Shown one piece after another: positions 4,552-5,269 of a stretch of 5,269 nt of DNA; the first letter of the stretch is position 1, and the number at the start of each line of letters is the position of its first letter. Under the pieces are notes generated by a model. It saw only the letters and a list, made by a program, of their open reading frames with translations, was not told the origin of the DNA and did no database searches. Source of the DNA: Bacillota bacterium (GTDB lineage Bacteria > Bacillota > Clostridia > Oscillospirales > Butyricicoccaceae). The stretch is taken from assembly GCA_030705725.1 (NCBI GenBank), contig JAUZPW010000131.1:1-5269 (forward strand), read 5' to 3'. Both the position numbers and the translations under genes were made by a program.

Positions 4552-5172
4552 ATGGTCAGACATTCGATATCAGACATGTGCCGTTTTAAGGTAAAAGACG
4601 GCATGAATATTGATTTGGGCTACGGGCTCAATCAGGAATGGTATAAGACCTCATGGAAGCGAGGGGCGGGCTGCGGTCCTACGGTTGCCGCCAATATTAT
4701 GTGCTACTTAAACGGCAAAGACCGCGAGAAGGGCTTAATAAAAGACGACTGCCTCGCCTTAATGGAGGAGGTATGGGAATATGTCACGCCTACCTGCCAC
4801 GGGGTCAACTCGACGAAGCTTCTCTGTAAAGGCATTACTGATTACAGCATTGCAAAAGGCCTCCACGCGGAGCTGCTGTCAGTCGATAGTCCAAAAAAGG
4901 AAAGCCTTCGTCCTGATATGAAAAGCATAGTCTGTTTTTTAGAGGATTCTCTTTTGAAGGATTTGCCCGTCGCTTTTTTAAACTTGTGCAACGGGTCGGA
5001 AGAACTTCTCGACGCATGGCACTGGGTCACAATAGTGTCCCTTACATATGAGGACGACGGCAGCGTGTATACCGAAATAATCGACGACGGAAAGCTGATT
5101 AAAATCAACTTTGGCCTTTGGTATAAAACGACCCGTCTGGGAGGCGGGCTTGTGCGCTTTTCCTTCACTTAA
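4552..5172 (+). CDS. Cysteine peptidase-like protein (C39-like fold), no signal peptide
   Basis: A 206-residue protein with the hallmarks of the papain-like C39_2 group. The nucleophile motif is AGCGPTVAANIMCYL with Cys41, the histidine is in AWHWVTIVSL (His157), and an acidic residue follows in EIIDDGKLIKI (Asp178 or Asp179). These family members cut peptides or act on other amide or thioester bonds. The substrate here is unknown. No signal peptide or membrane helix is visible, so it is predicted cytoplasmic, unlike many secreted C39-like enzymes. It has eight cysteines, more than needed for catalysis. The start is ATG at 4552, with GAGGAA (4541-4546) 5 bases upstream; a TTG directly before it (4549) is less likely. 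It follows the zinc-ribbon gene on the same strand, and no strong promoter or terminator separates them. It ends before a clear terminator. Confidence 0.7.
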   Translation: MVRHSISDMCRFKVKDGMNIDLGYGLNQEWYKTSWKRGAGCGPTVAANIMCYLNGKDREKGLIKDDCLALMEEVWEYVTPTCHGVNSTKLLCKGITDYSIAKGLHAELLSVDSPKKESLRPDMKSIVCFLEDSLLKDLPVAFLNLCNGSEELLDAWHWVTIVSLTYEDDGSVYTEIIDDGKLIKINFGLWYKTTRLGGGLVRFSFT

Positions 5173-5186
5173 AACATATTTACATA

Positions 5187-5211
5187 GCGCCCTTTTTAGG
5201 GTGCTTTTTTT
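5187..5211 (+). terminator. Intrinsic terminator after the peptidase-like gene
   Basis: GCGCCCT (5187-5193) pairs with AGGGTGC (5198-5204), with one G-U pair and a TTTT loop, followed by seven T (5205-5211). It is a good rightward terminator. The T-run overlaps the stop codon of the convergent partial gene. Confidence 0.85.
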
Positions 5212-5269
5212 ATTTCGGCAGACGCTGAGCCAAGGCAATTATATCCCCGCGCGTCATTACAGGCTCGAG
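5210..5269 (-). CDS. C-terminal end of a leftward gene (partial)
   Basis: On the minus strand the frame is open from the window edge for 19 codons, giving LEPVMTRGDIIALAQRLPK, and stops at TAA (5212-5210). The pattern MTRGDIIALAQRL resembles the end of an S-layer homology repeat (a TRA/E-type turn followed by a helix). If so, it would be a surface protein anchored to wall polymers. The fragment is too short to be sure that it is coding or to name the family. Confidence 0.35.
   Translation of the reverse strand, partial: LEPVMTRGDIIALAQRLPK

Noticed and set aside
4842..5168. Open frames on the minus strand opposite the peptidase-like gene
   Set aside because: They are shadows of the coding strand with serine- and proline-rich composition and no starts with ribosome sites. 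The plus-strand frame carries the catalytic motifs.

Overview
The window looks like a piece of a Gram-positive anaerobe chromosome, probably a Clostridia-type Firmicute of moderate GC. The reasons are the strong GGAGG-type ribosome sites with frequent GTG and TTG starts, a holin of the Hol118 type, a phage-type DUF1492/ArpU-like regulator, a Sec signal peptide followed by SH3b repeats and an M23 peptidase, and a lipobox lipoprotein. No species can be named from sequence alone.

Layout, left to right. (1) The 3' end of an unidentified rightward gene (1-141) converges on a leftward gene across two related terminator hairpins (144-217). (2) A leftward phage-like group follows: a sigma-region-4-like regulator (1491 to 1075), a small membrane protein (1010 to 597) and a Hol118-type holin (515 to 222). 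The last two appear to have their own promoters. (3) A divergent control region (about 1492-1685) carries a strong rightward promoter and three clear copies, plus one weak copy, of a 17-bp inverted repeat of form TTCG-N8-CCGAA. These are spaced by whole helical turns. (4) A small XRE-type repressor reads rightward from a TTG start (1686-2096) and ends in a bidirectional terminator. Segments 2-4 resemble a phage immunity, late-control and lysis remnant without visible structural, integrase or endolysin genes. (5) A leftward lipoprotein (2742 to 2149) is next. (6) A long leader (about 2908-3072) precedes a secreted SH3-SH3-M23 cell-wall hydrolase (3073-3978). This leader can fold to hide the hydrolase ribosome site, and it contains a 25-codon open frame overlapping the hiding arm. 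(7) A zinc-ribbon protein (4098-4463) and a cysteine-peptidase-like protein with no signal peptide (4552-5172) follow. (8) The window ends with the last 19 codons of a leftward gene.

How the parts may work together. The repressor probably binds the 17-bp repeats, regulates itself, and may control the divergent sigma-like gene. That regulator could in turn act on downstream phage-like genes, as its relatives do for late phage genes. The M23 enzyme acts outside the membrane on peptidoglycan, and its leader has the geometry of translation attenuation. The most promising undescribed elements are that leader and the four-site operator array. Both rest on sequence pattern and are untested.
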